Shown: positions 22,023 through 32,451 of the stretch, one piece after another | Position numbering within the stretch: position 1 is the first letter of the stretch | How the letters are laid out: every line of letters begins with the position of its first letter | Source: Crotalaria pallida | Taxonomy: Eukaryota > Streptophyta > Magnoliopsida > Fabales > Fabaceae | Direction: 5' to 3' | DNA length: 64,000 nt | Assembly: GCA_037953625.1 (NCBI GenBank) | Contig: CM075656.1 | Location: 77,643,001-77,707,000 of the forward strand | Translations under genes and position numbers: made by a program | The notes under the pieces: model-generated | What the model saw: the letters and a program-made list of their open reading frames with translations, nothing else | The model's database searches: none | Told to the model about the DNA's origin: nothing

Positions 22023-22661
22023 ATGGAACAACCATCTTCACCCACCAATCTCGAAGAATACTCGCCTTCCTCAACCCTCCTCACCTTCGACAACCCAATC
22101 CCCTTGATCCGGGGTCCCTTATTCGACCCAATCTCCGGTTCCCACGTGCTCGCGTTCCGCGACACGCGCGCGTGGGCCATCGCGTTCCGATCCTGCGAGC
22201 GCAAGATCGTTACGCAGTGCGAGGAAGGCGCGAGGATCGGTTGCGCGATAAATGCTTCTTCCAAGTGTAAGCCTCCGTGGTGGAAGGTTCTGGTAGGTTC
22301 CGGCTCGAAGAAACCGGCGGAGGAGGAGTTGAAGGAGCGGGAGCTGTGCGAGGAGCGCGAGATGAGGGAGTGTCTTGATGCGGCGAAGGGGAAGTGCGTT
22401 GAGTTCGCGAGAGGGAAGTGTTTGGTTCCGTTTAGGGATGCGAGGGTTAAGGGTTTGGGTCTGAGGGATGCGGCGAGGTTGGTGAGTTTTGCGTCGATGA
22501 GCGAGAGGAGTTTGTTGGCAACGAGTCGAATTGGTTGTAGGTGTTTGTTTGGTGGTGGTGGTTTCGGAACGATGAATTGTAGGGCTAGCGAATTGGCGGG
22601 TTTTGACGAGTGCGTGCAATGCATTTTAGGCGAAGAACAACAAGAAGGCGTTGAGAAATGA
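22023..22661 (+). CDS. Cys-rich plant protein of unknown function
   Basis: Single-exon ORF of 212 residues with strong coding character: GC-rich against an AT-rich background and a leader with CCCTAACCCTAATCA before the ATG. I do not recognise a named domain. Residues 28-55 (LIRGPLFDP, VLAFRDTRAWAIAF) and 58-87 (C58, C66, C74, C82, then PPWW) look like a conserved core. A charged stretch around 99-117 (EEELKERELCEEREMRECL) may be helical, with more Cys at 109, 117, 125 and 133. Even spacing of Cys (58, 66, 74, 82 and 109, 117, 125, 133) suggests helices with Cys on one face. No signal peptide or membrane segment is evident. The last residues (EGVEK) coincide with the start of a degenerate tandem copy, so the native C-terminus may be altered. 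Confidence 0.75.
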   Translation: MEQPSSPTNLEEYSPSSTLLTFDNPIPLIRGPLFDPISGSHVLAFRDTRAWAIAFRSCERKIVTQCEEGARIGCAINASSKCKPPWWKVLVGSGSKKPAEEELKERELCEEREMRECLDAAKGKCVEFARGKCLVPFRDARVKGLGLRDAARLVSFASMSERSLLATSRIGCRCLFGGGGFGTMNCRASELAGFDECVQCILGEEQQEGVEK

Positions 22662-23025
22662 ATGTTTGGTTCCCTATCGGGATGCGAGGATTAAGGTTTG
22701 GGGAGAATGGTTTGAATTTGAATGATGGCACAAATTTGATTTGTTGGGAGGCGACGAATGAGGGGAGGTTGTTGATGATGAGTTGAATTGGTTGGTGTTT
22801 GTTTGGTGGTGAAAGCGGAGATTTTTGGGTTGTGAGAGCGTGTGCAATGAGTTTTAGGTGACCTGAGAGAAGTCAAGGAGAAATAAGTGGATTCGAAGAA
22901 TGCTCCGAATTCGGTTGGTTAGGCGCTAGTGCACGAGAGGAGTTTGTTGGTGATGAGTCATCAAATGGGTATTTGTAGGGCTAGTAAATTAATTGATCAT
23001 GTGCTATGCAATTTTTGGTAAACTG
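22648..23025 (+). pseudogene. Two degenerate partial copies of the preceding gene
   Basis: From 22648 the sequence repeats the 3' half of the gene at a spacing of 252 bp: GCGTTGAG at 22396 and 22648, then TGTTTGGTTCC, GGGATGCGAGG and GAATTGGTTG blocks. It is full of frameshifts and a premature TGA. A third copy, from about 22925, retains GAGAGGAGTTTGTTGG, ATGAGTC and TGTAGGGCTAG. Neither copy can code. Confidence 0.75.
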
Positions 23026-23029
23026 AAAC

Positions 23030-24735
23030 ATGGCATTAAGAAATTAATCCTGGTTTGATTTTTTTCTTGGAAGCACATGTCCAGCACGATTTTTATAATA
23101 TGGAAGTTTATAATTCCATAGATAGAATGTCCAATGCACATACTTAACTTATTGGCTTAGGTCGTTGTTAATTGTTATGTGTGTAGACTAAAGTAGTGAT
23201 GATATATAGGCAAAAGAAATCATGGCAACTGCTTTTGAGCTGTGCAGAGATGCATTGTGTGATTGTATTTTCATGATAGTATGTGGAATACTCTGGGGTT
23301 TTAGATTCTTATGTCTGAGGTGCTAAGATAATGGAAAATTGGAAATGTAGGATTCCTCAAATTATAAGATTTCCACATTCTTGTGTATTCAGTTTATGTC
23401 GAACAATTTTTTACTTTAATACCAAGCATGGGGTGTGAAATTCCAGATGTTTCTCTATCCAATCTGATTCTTTAGTAGAAAAATAATGGTGCAGCAAATA
23501 CCCTTCATTCATTTATTTGTATCATTTGATGTTTCACAATGAGTGGAAGTCTTTCATAGTCATAGACATTTATGTTTGTATTTGCAATTGAGTCATAGTC
23601 ATATTCAGAAACTTTATCAGACTTTATCAAGTATATAAGGTTTTGCTTCATTCTCATTTCGGTTCAGAAGGTTTTGCTTCTAAGAGTGCTTTGTTTAGTG
23701 GCATCATAGCTTAAAAGTGTAAAAATTACTCTATAGTCCCATCTATTTAAAGGCTGCATACAGTTAAGAAAATTTTACTCATTCTATTAGAAGCTAACTT
23801 CTGCGTTCTGGAGTCTAATCTAATTAAATCTGGTAATAATTATTAAATACACTAAAAAATTCCTTTTTACCATGCTTTGCCATGTATTTTCGTTTGGCCA
23901 GTTCATATCTTACATATGATCAGATTGACATGCCTTTAGAAGGAAGCTTCATTGTTAATTTATGTTGTGAACATTCTGGCTTGATTAGTGTTAACACTCT
24001 TACTGGTTTGTGTATGTGGTATATACCACTACTATCTCTTGTTTGTCCTCCTCTTGTTGTGTCGTGGCTATGGTGAATTAATTTAGGAGAAGTAAAAGAG
24101 AGTCTTAGGTTCAAAATCAGTTACCAGCTTTTTTATGGGCCAAATATTTTTTGCAACTCTATGTCCGATAAATGAAGAGTTGGCGAGATATTTTCTGTCT
24201 CGCCTTCCCTCTCTCCTTGACTAATAAATAGAAACTACCACTAGCCACGGTGGTGAACATGGCTATGATGGTAGTCATCACAGAAGTGGCTTACCTCTCA
24301 GAAACCTCCACCATCTGCCCCATTGTTCCTCATCATTTACCATGGCGAAAACCTCCATTCTCTGCCCATCGTTTTTTTATAGCCCAGAATCAAAAAACTT
24401 TTTTGACTAAGGTTTGTCGAAAAATATTTCCAATTGGGGTTTGTTGGAAATCACTGTCGTTGCCTCTACTTGAATCACCACCGAAAAGGATTTTCGAGAG
24501 GTAAAATTTGGAATTTGATTCTGGCAAACACCAATCGAAAACATTTTTTGAACCTGGGCTATCGGAATTCAAGGTAAATAGTGGTGTTTGGTGGTAGTGT
24601 ACTAGTGTGGTTGGGGAAGGCGAAGAGGGAGGGAGAGAGAGGAGCTAAGGACATTTTAGTGTTTTACAAGTTTAATGGATGGCAAAACTAAGTTCATGGG
24701 GGCAAAAAATAAATCTCAATAAAGCAAGGTCATCT
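23030..24735. other. Unique-looking intergenic DNA, no gene seen
   Basis: Less AT-rich than most spacers, with no supported ORF and no recognisable repeat ends. A purine-rich and CCACC-rich patch at 24240-24640 is unexplained. Confidence 0.4.
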
Positions 24736-24747
24736 CACTTTCCAATT

Positions 24748-25422
24748 GGGATTTGATTTTTGACTCCCATTAGTGAGTTTTTGGCCCTCATTTTATAATT
24801 TTAAGGACAAAAATTAACCTTTGCGTTTTTATAATTTCTGTTTTGGGGTCACGGAAGTATTTTCCATCAAAGAAGAGGCGGAAGAAAAAATATTTTTTTG
24901 TGAGGGATGAGGATTTCCGTCTGAGATGAGACGGGATAAATGTAACTTTGTAGGAGCAGATGCACACGTGACACAACTGTACACCAAATAAGTCCTTCTA
25001 TATAGCATAATCCATTACCAATTGTTTTTGAATCCAAACTCAACCTCCTCATATTTTTTCTATTCTAAACCCAAAGTCTTGACATGCTTTTGTAGTTGTT
25101 TACAGATCTAGCACCGACTTATAGTCAACACAGAAAGGTGGGTATTTATAACTTCCCAAATAACATAAAATGCCCAATCAAGCCAACTTGTTCTGCATTT
25201 TTTCCTTCTCATCTCAGACGGAAAACCTTAACGGAAAGATATTTTTTTCTTTCCTCACGCCAAATCAAGCCAAAATGTGTTTTCCGTCCTTCTGTCTCTT
25301 CCTTGATGGAAAATACTTCCTTGACTTTGAAGATAGAAATAATAAAAATGGAGGTTATTTTTGTCCTTAAAATTATAAAACCAAGGCCAAAAACTCACTA
25401 ATGGGGCCAAAAATCAAATCCC
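24748..25422. mobile_element. Long-TIR Mutator-like MITE, 675 bp
   Basis: Left arm GGGATTTGATTTTTGACTCC and right arm GGGGCCAAAAATCAAATCCC are inverted over about 75 bp, and further arms with CCGTCTGAGATGAGACGG-like blocks follow. Flanks TTCCAATT (24740-24747) and TTCGAATT (25423-25430) match at 7 of 8. The GACGGAAA-type inner blocks recall the large element at 7073-12846. Confidence 0.75.
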
Positions 25423-25431
25423 TTCGAATTT

Positions 25432-26426
25432 GGGGAAATTATTTTGCCAGCCCATGATCTACTAATGCCACCCTAATACTATAATTTATTCCTTTTGTGC
25501 CCTTTAAAAAAAAACTACTTTTACACGGGTCGTAAGGGTTGTTCACTACCGTAGGTCGTAACACCCCCTTACGACCCAATCAAAAACTGAAATTTTTGAA
25601 CAGGTCGTAAGGGTTGCTTACGACCTATAGCTCGTAGCACCCCCTTACGACCCAATCAAAAACTGAGTTTTTGAACGGGTCGTAAGGGGGTGCTACGACC
25701 TACAGGTCGTAAGCAACCCCTACGACCTGATAGTTACGGAAAATTGCATATCCATTCTGTTGATGATCTCTAGCAAACTTGTGGATTGATTTTTTATTTT
25801 CAATATGAGATTGAATTAACTGCAAACAAATATTTGACAAAATAAAAAAGAAAGGTACACTAAATGCATGAATTTTCATTTATAATAATTTATGCCAATG
25901 TCTTCTGTTGAACATAGAAAAATTAAAACAACTAACATGAGTCAAGTAGATATATATAATATAAGTGCAAGTTAAAATACAAGTTAAGAAAATGAAATGA
26001 AACCACTCTACGACTACGAGGTATTACTAGGGAGTAAAGCAAACATTCAGATTGGAGTTGAATTGTGTTGTTGATCTATAATATGAAGGGGTAAGTGTAA
26101 CAAATGGCAACGAAAGCCATTTTCCACAGTTACGCACGTGTTTGTAGCGGTTTCGTTGCTAATCCGTAGTTTGCTAGAGATCAGCAACGAAATGGATACG
26201 CAAATTTTCGTAGCTGTCAGGTCGCAGGAGTTGCTTACGACCTGCAGGTCGTAAGCAACCCCGTTACGACCCGTTCAATTGGGTCGTAAGGGGGTGTTAC
26301 GACGGCAGGTCGTGAGCAACCTTTACGACCCGTGTAAAAGTAGTTTTTTATAAAAGGGCACAAAAAAAATAAATTATAGTATTTGGGTTACATTAGTAGA
26401 TCATGGGGTAGCAAAATAATTTTCCC
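25432..26426. mobile_element. 995-bp TIR element with GGTCGTAA motif arrays
   Basis: The left arm GGGGAAATTATTTTGCCAGC ... CCATGATCTACTAATG is mirrored by CATTAGTAGATCATGG ... AGCAAAATAATTTTCCC. Arms extend about 270-350 bp and contain many GGTCGTAAG / CTTACGACC blocks. GAATTT flanks both sides (25426-25431, 26427-26432). It starts inside the right flank of the element at 24748-25422. No ORF was recognised. Confidence 0.75.
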
Positions 26427-26497
26427 GAATTTTTGTGAAAGAGCCCAACTCACAAAAATGATGGGTTGACTATTGAGTTAGGTTGGCTTACGGGTAA

Positions 26498-27400
26498 GGG
26501 AATTAGTCTACAAACCCCACTTTTATCCCTCAAACCCCACTTTTTTTTATAATCCCCAAAGTACCCTCCCTTAAACCCCTCCTTATACTGCCTCCCTTTT
26601 CATTTCAACAAACCCCACACCCCACTTTCAGAAACAGTTCATCTCCCTCTCCACCCAGTCAACTTCCAACCTTCCTCAACCTTCTTCCATTTTCTTCTCC
26701 CTCTCCATAACTTTATCCTAAATACATAACTACTTATAACTCATTATGACAATTATCTCTGTCATGAATTAATAAATCATCCTCTGATAAAGGGTAAAAA
26801 CCACTGTTTTCCATTTTTATAATTTTTTCCGCAATTTTATAGGAAAAGACACATGAGAGCATTTAAAAATAATTTTAAAATTTTAAAATTACAAAGCACA
26901 CCCTGAGTATTTCCTCTATATTAAAATGTTTAGGATGTGTTTTAGAATCCTTTTCTGGGTTTTATCAAAGAAAAGAATCCTTTTTCTGTGTGAATAACGA
27001 ATACATGGTGTAAGCTTTTGCTGCACTTACCCTGTTCATAGTGTACAGGGCTTCTACCATTTCCACAGACCTATTACGTACAACAAGAGCAACCTGCGAA
27101 CATAGGTAAAAATGTCACCTAGGGACAAGATGTTCCGTAATAACATTGCACAGGGAAATTGCAATACATCAAAAGAGGTAGATCACAGGGAAATTGCCGG
27201 AGTTGAGGAAGAAGAAGATGGAAGAAGGTTGGAAATTGAGTGGGTGGAGAGGGAGATGAACTGTTTCTGAAAGTGGGGTGTGGGGTTTGTTGAAATGAAA
27301 AGGGAGGCAGTATAAGGAGGGGTTTAAGGGAGGGTACTTTGGGGATTATAAAAAAAAGTGGGGTTTGGGGGATAAAATTGGGGTTTGTAGACTAATCCCC
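26498..27400. mobile_element. 903-bp long-TIR element, GGGAATTAGTC family
   Basis: The left end GGGAATTAGTCTACAAACCC is inverted at the right as GGGTTTGTAGACTAATCCCC. Arms extend about 200 bp, including CACCCCACTTTCAGAAACAG and CTGTTTCTGAAAGTGGGGTG. Flanks TACGGGTAA (26489-26497) and TGCGGATAA (27401-27409) match at 7 of 9, a decayed Mutator-size duplication. Ends are shared with 9093-9368. Confidence 0.8.
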
Positions 27401-28001
27401 TGCGGATAATGACCCACTATATGACCGTAGTGAATTGGGCCGGAATGCCTACCATGTAATCCAAAATATATCCAAGTTCAAGCACGATGATCTAAGCAAG
27501 CAATGCATATTGATGCTTTTGAATGAAAAAGATTTTATCTCATTTAAAATCAACTTTCTAAAAATATTTTTTTTTTAAAAATAAATTTGAAAAAAAATTG
27601 AATACAATCAACTAACCTCATTAATGAACACAATTTTAATTTTTTTTATATTGAAAACCGAGGGAAATATTTCGATGATCTTTATGATTTTAAAAATAAT
27701 TAGTTCAAGGGGAATCCTCGGTGTAAAAAAAAAAAGGCTTAAATACCAAATGATCACTATAAATATTGACTTTTTTGAAATTGGTCTCTGGAATTTTTTT
27801 TTTGTTTTGATCCTTGCATTTACAAAAAGTTTTGGTTTTGGTCCATCGGTTCTCATAATAATGTTGATAGTTTGTTTTGGTCTCTTTGTTATTAGATTTG
27901 ATAGATTTTGATCCCTCTACTGTCATTATTTTTGAATTGATTCTCACGTAATAGAAGTTGTCTTTTTATTTTACCTTTGAGAATTAATGAAAAAATACCA
28001 T

Positions 28002-28057
28002 TTTTTTTTGGTTTACATAGGAGGCCTGAGACTAGAACCCATGACCTGGGGATGGGA
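28002..28057 (-). mobile_element. Truncated SINE, 12-bp target duplication
   Basis: Contains the minus-strand B-box region GGTCATGGGTTCTAGTCTC and an A tail, as in 12591-12694, but lacks the 5' half. AAAAAATACCAT flanks it at 27990-28001 and 28058-28069. Confidence 0.7.
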
Positions 28058-28186
28058 AAAAAATACCATATTTAATTGGTCATAGAATGTAATACATTAT
28101 GTTTTCAACGTTTTTCATCCACAATGAATAAGAGGGATCAAAACCAAAACATTTTGTAGATGCAAGGAACAAAACCAATTATTTTT

Positions 28187-28360
28187 GAGTAAATAGTATA
28201 TGCACTGACAGTGTAAATTTTTTTTTACACTGTCAGGATATCATCCATCGTTGATGGGTTAACAATGGTTGACTTGTAAGTAAAAGTAATTCAATGAATG
28301 GTGGATGATGCACCGACAGTGTAAAAAACTTTACAATGTCAGTGCACATATATTAAACTC
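28187..28360. mobile_element. MITE (GCACTGACAGTGTAAA type)
   Basis: GAGTAAATAGTATATGCACT and AGTGCACATATATTAAACTC are inverted, with CTGACAGTGTAAA and TTTACAATGTCAG hairpin arms. Same plan as 15552-15714. Confidence 0.7.
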
Positions 28361-28816
28361 ATTTTTTTTTTCAAAGATCAATTTCAAATGGATCAATATT
28401 TACATGGACCATTTTGGTATTTAATTGTAACATGAAATTAATTTGAGTTTGTGATGTGAAACTTAAAAATGGTTCATGTCATCATGAATACAAAGGGGCA
28501 ACGTATAGCATGGTGCCCAAAGTCAAAGGGACACATGTGGTGCTCTCATAAAAGTACGTTAGATGTTGGGTGCATGTCTTGAACGGTGAAGATTGTTTAC
28601 TCCTTCTACTCCAATCGGTTGCTCTGAAATTTGAGGACTTGGGTTAAAAATGAATAAGGTCCCGTTAATTCATTACTCCGTTTACAGGAGTTTGTCCGTA
28701 TGTGGCGTGTGTGTTTGCAGTGTTGACTAAAAGACTCCTTGAGCGATGGTGGGTGAGCGAAAATATTTAATAAATGTGCATTAACATGTTGCCAACATTC
28801 AGGTAAAATTTTTTTT

Positions 28817-29028
28817 CTCAGATCCTATTTATAAGATCTTTTGAGATTTTTTTTATCCTATTTATAAGACATCTTTTCAATTTTCAATAGCATTTAATTA
28901 CTTTTTTCCACTAACACTCCTATAAAGTTAACACTTTTTAGAGTTCCAACGCCACTAACAAAATTATCTACTCTCCTGGGTAGGAGTGCAAAATCCTAAA
29001 AGGATCTTGTAAATAGAACCGGAGGGAG
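28817..29028. mobile_element. CGGAGGGAG-type MITE, left end decayed
   Basis: The right end AAATAGAACCGGAGGGAG before TA is clear. The left end CTCAGATCCTATTTATAAG is eroded. Same family as 20296-20566. Confidence 0.6.
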
Positions 29029-29354
29029 TATATATTGCTAACAAAGTACTACAGTAGTATTTTACAAACAAGTGTCCATATTTTGAAATAAGATTGTAAA
29101 CATAAAGTTTTCGATTAATCTAAACCATTTATATATTACCAATATAAATTTTGTTTCATTTATGTTATAAAATAGTTCAGTTCAAAAAAAAAAAGTTATA
29201 AAAGTTATTATTATAATAGGCGAAGAATGTTCAAAGCACAGAAATAAAAACCTTAACTCTCTGATCCAAAAACTTTTTCTTTCGTGATTCACTTGTTCGG
29301 TTAATCTTTGCAATGAAGAGCTTGAAAACTTCTATAATTTATGATAAATATATA

Positions 29355-29703
29355 CTCCCTTTGTTCCAGAACATTTGGTCTTTTAGTTTTTTTTTCTTGT
29401 TTCACTGAATTTGGCCTTTTTCATTTTCAATACACAAATATATTTTTTTTCCAGTTTTAACTTTTCATTCAATCATTTATCTTACTCTTTATTAATTATA
29501 CTTTTATCATCTCTCTCATCTCTAAACCACTATACATTAATTAATGGACACACTTACTAATAAAAATTAAATACTACTACAATTTTCAATAAAGATTAAA
29601 TAGAGGTATTTTAGACATATTAAACATAACACTTACAATAATCAACACTTTCTTAATCTGTGTACCCGGACCTAAAAGACCAAATATTCTGAAACGGAGG
29701 GAG
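29355..29703. mobile_element. CTCCCTTTGTTCCAGAACATT MITE, copy 2
   Basis: 349 bp, inverted ends, TA on both sides (29353-29354, 29704-29705). A near full-length relative of 18849-19196. Confidence 0.8.
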
Positions 29704-30299
29704 TAGTTAACTTGATTTAAATTATGTTATTAACTCAGAAATCCGTAATTGAGTTATTAAAATATTGTTTATTTTACCAGCGTTATTAATATTAAGTATA
29801 TTGGCACACATATTTTTTTTTTTTAAGCAACCCCACCAAATGTCTCAGATCTGGAAAAGGTCATGATCAACACTTGAATCAGCACTTGAATTAGAGAAGA
29901 AGATGAAGTTAAAAAACTTTTTATGGAAGTTGAGAAGATGATGAAATAAAGAAACTATTTGAGGGTAGCGGATTGTGCCCAATAGCTCTGCCATTTGGTT
30001 TGTAACGGAAAACGGACATAATTTTTTTTCTTTTTTGCATGTGGGTCCTTTAGCAACAAAAACTGGTAGTAAAAGGTGATATTTGGGCACCACAGATGAT
30101 GCTTTGACTTTGGGCACCATGCTATAAGCACCCATACAAAGGACCATGCAACTTGTAGTCTTGTACTAATCGTGCAAGTTGTGGATATTCCCGTGGCTAT
30201 AGTTGAAGCTACAAATTTTGCAAGTGAATTTGTCAATTTCCTCATCGTAATGTTCGTGGCTAATAGTACAGTAATATACCAATATCCCAATGACAGGGA

Positions 30300-32050
30300 T
30301 ATCCTTTGTACTAGTAATAGTACTCATTAGAAAACAAATAACTGGTCATTATTTAGAAAGGGATGGTTTTCCTTTTTCCCTGGGGCTATCGACATTAGAA
30401 GGTGCTACGAAGTTTCATTGACGGCACAATATGTATTTATATTGTTTGTCAAGACTTCACTAGTTCACTTCATCAGCCTGACATTTGGAAAAAAATTCAT
30501 TTCACGAAATTGCTTGCCACTTTCCTTTCTGTATTTTGGATTAGCTAAACATATGGAAAGTCATCAAATTTGGAGTTACGAAGTTACTAGGTAGTTTCAA
30601 TTAGTCAACAATGACTTCCCTTTCTACTTTTCCTGTGGGAAGAGGGTGAAAAGGAGACATAAAGAAGGACTAAACATGTGATACGGGTAACCTTTTCCAT
30701 TGTAATTAATTGTTTGGGTTGTTTGCCTTTGGAAATGGGACGTGGAAACCTAAGGTTAAGTTTTGAACAAGTTTAAAAAAAAAAAAAATCAGGGAAAAGG
30801 AATGTTGTAAAGAGGTTTGGAAATTGCCCTTTGATTGTTGTATTATTATCTAATTCACACCAATGTGAAGTGTTGTTAACTTAGCCATTAAAGATTGGCC
30901 AGAAGGTTTACTCAATGGTGCGGTCTTCATAAAAAATATATACATAGATTCTCAAGTCTCATTTAACTTGTATGGAAATTTACGGTATTACCTATAGTTT
31001 TTTTTTCTTTTTTTTTTTTTAAAACCAAAATATGTATTAAAGGGCACTAGTAATGCACAACCCGAATACAAGAAACATTATATGGCCGGCTACATGATAG
31101 TACTCTTAGATGCAGCCAAAATACAATTCAAAGGATCAATACACCAATTCGCGAAATTAATTCCTTGGGAGTTCGAACGAGGACATTACCTATATTTTAA
31201 TGTATATTTTAAAATTCCATTTTAAATTTTTTTTTTTAAAATGTATATTCCAACAATATTCCCTTCCTAGACGTTTTCATCTTTGAAAGGGCCAATTGAC
31301 TATGGACTTTGCCCCTTCGTTGATGTAAACTAAACTCTAATGGAGTGCATCATGCATGTCATCCGCTGCACATCACAAGAATTACTTGCACCTTGCACGT
31401 ATTTGTCATGAACTAATAGCTTTCGCTTTTCAGTGTGAAATAAGCCGCTTTTTTTGATGTTGTGTTTGCTTCTAAGTATATTATCCTTCGAATTTAGTGT
31501 GTTTGCACTGATTTTTTGTTTTTTGTTATTGTTATTAGTATCAAAATTAATAGTAAAGGTTGTTTATATGATGGAGGTATCATACGTTAAATTATTGTTA
31601 AGAAAGGTTGTTTGCATGATGGAATTGAAGTTGAAAGTTTAGAATTTTAATTTCAATTCTTATTATGTCCATGTTAGAAGTAGTTCGAAATTGTAAGTTT
31701 ATGTATGGGATGGTAGTTAAGAACAGAGGCGTAAAATTATATACTCCCTCGGTCTTTAATCGAAATATCGAATTACTTATCAAATTGACTTTGAAAATCC
31801 AATTTTTTAAAAATTTGAATGGATAAATCAACGCATTATACTACATATTATAAGAATAGCGTAATAAAAATAACTTTTTAGTGTAGTTGAATTCTTTATT
31901 ATTATTCTAATAAGTTTTTCGAATTCTAATATTATTAGAAATATTCGAATATTATATATATATATATAAAATTACAAAATTTGAAATAATATAAATATTA
32001 TTATCTAATAAATTGTCGCCAACTTAACTTCAAGTATAAAATCATTTTGA
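30300..32050. other. Intergenic, no gene seen
   Basis: AT-rich spacer. At 30990-31190 a T-run followed by unique sequence resembles the 3' end of a retroposed element on the minus strand, but I cannot name it. An orphan CTCCCTCGGTC end lies at 31744. Confidence 0.4.
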
Positions 32051-32060
32051 AACTTTTATT

Positions 32061-32289
32061 TTGTTTCTATTTATAAAATCCTATACAAATTTTCAATAAC
32101 AATTAATTGTTTATTTTCACAAACATCTCTATATGCTTAACACTTTTTAGATTACCAATACTATTAATAGATATAATTTTGAAAATACATATGAAATATT
32201 TACATTTCTAATACTATCAACTAAATTAACCGATTTTTTTATGGACTTGAAATCTATCAAAAGAGTCTTATATACAGGAACGAAGAGAG
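32061..32289. mobile_element. Decayed CGGAGGGAG-type MITE
   Basis: GTTTCTATTTATAAAATCC at the left and GAGTCTTATATACAGGAACG / AAGAGAG at the right keep the family pattern, with the usual CACTTTTTAGA and AATACTATTAA inner blocks. Confidence 0.5.
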
Positions 32290-32451
32290 TATTTAATCAC
32301 CTAAGATTGATGGAGGTGGTAGCAACGGCCGATGATTATGGCACCTTACTATGTTGTCCCTCTGATGGTAAATTATAATGGGTTTTCTTAAGGATCGAGG
32401 ATAAGAACCCAAAAATTGAAATTATTTTATAAAAAACTAAACATAATAAAC

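Larger units (their letters stand above)
27736..28427. mobile_element. GGCTTAAATACCA TIR element with nested SINE and MITE
   Basis: Left end GGCTTAAATACCAAATGATC and right end GGACCATTTTGGTATTTAAT are inverted, with ATAAATATTGA and TCAATATTTA arms. A truncated SINE (28002-28057) and a MITE (28187-28360) lie inside. A shorter relative is at 44553-44975. Confidence 0.6.
28504..30126. mobile_element. TIR element of 1.6 kb with a 25-bp perfect terminal repeat
   Basis: TATAGCATGGTGCCCAAAGT and its continuation are repeated exactly in inverse at 30102-30126 (25 of 25), with weaker similarity for a further 14 bp (TGTGGTGC). Two MITEs (28817-29028, 29355-29703) lie inside. If TA belongs to the target, the element is 28506-30124 with TA duplications. 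No transposase is evident. Confidence 0.6.

Noticed and set aside
22016..22624. Minus-strand ORFs of 166 and 202 codons opposite the Cys-rich gene
   Set aside because: They are shadows of the GC-rich plus-strand ORF. The plus frame has a good leader, ATG context and more protein-like composition.
25520..26335. Repeated GGTCGTAA blocks considered as a CRISPR or satellite array
   Set aside because: Spacing is irregular, blocks occur in both directions, and they sit symmetrically in the arms of a TIR element in plant DNA.
29845..30290. Minus-strand ORFs of 100-111 codons
   Set aside because: No conserved motif, two frames overlap, and they lie at the end of a non-autonomous TIR element.
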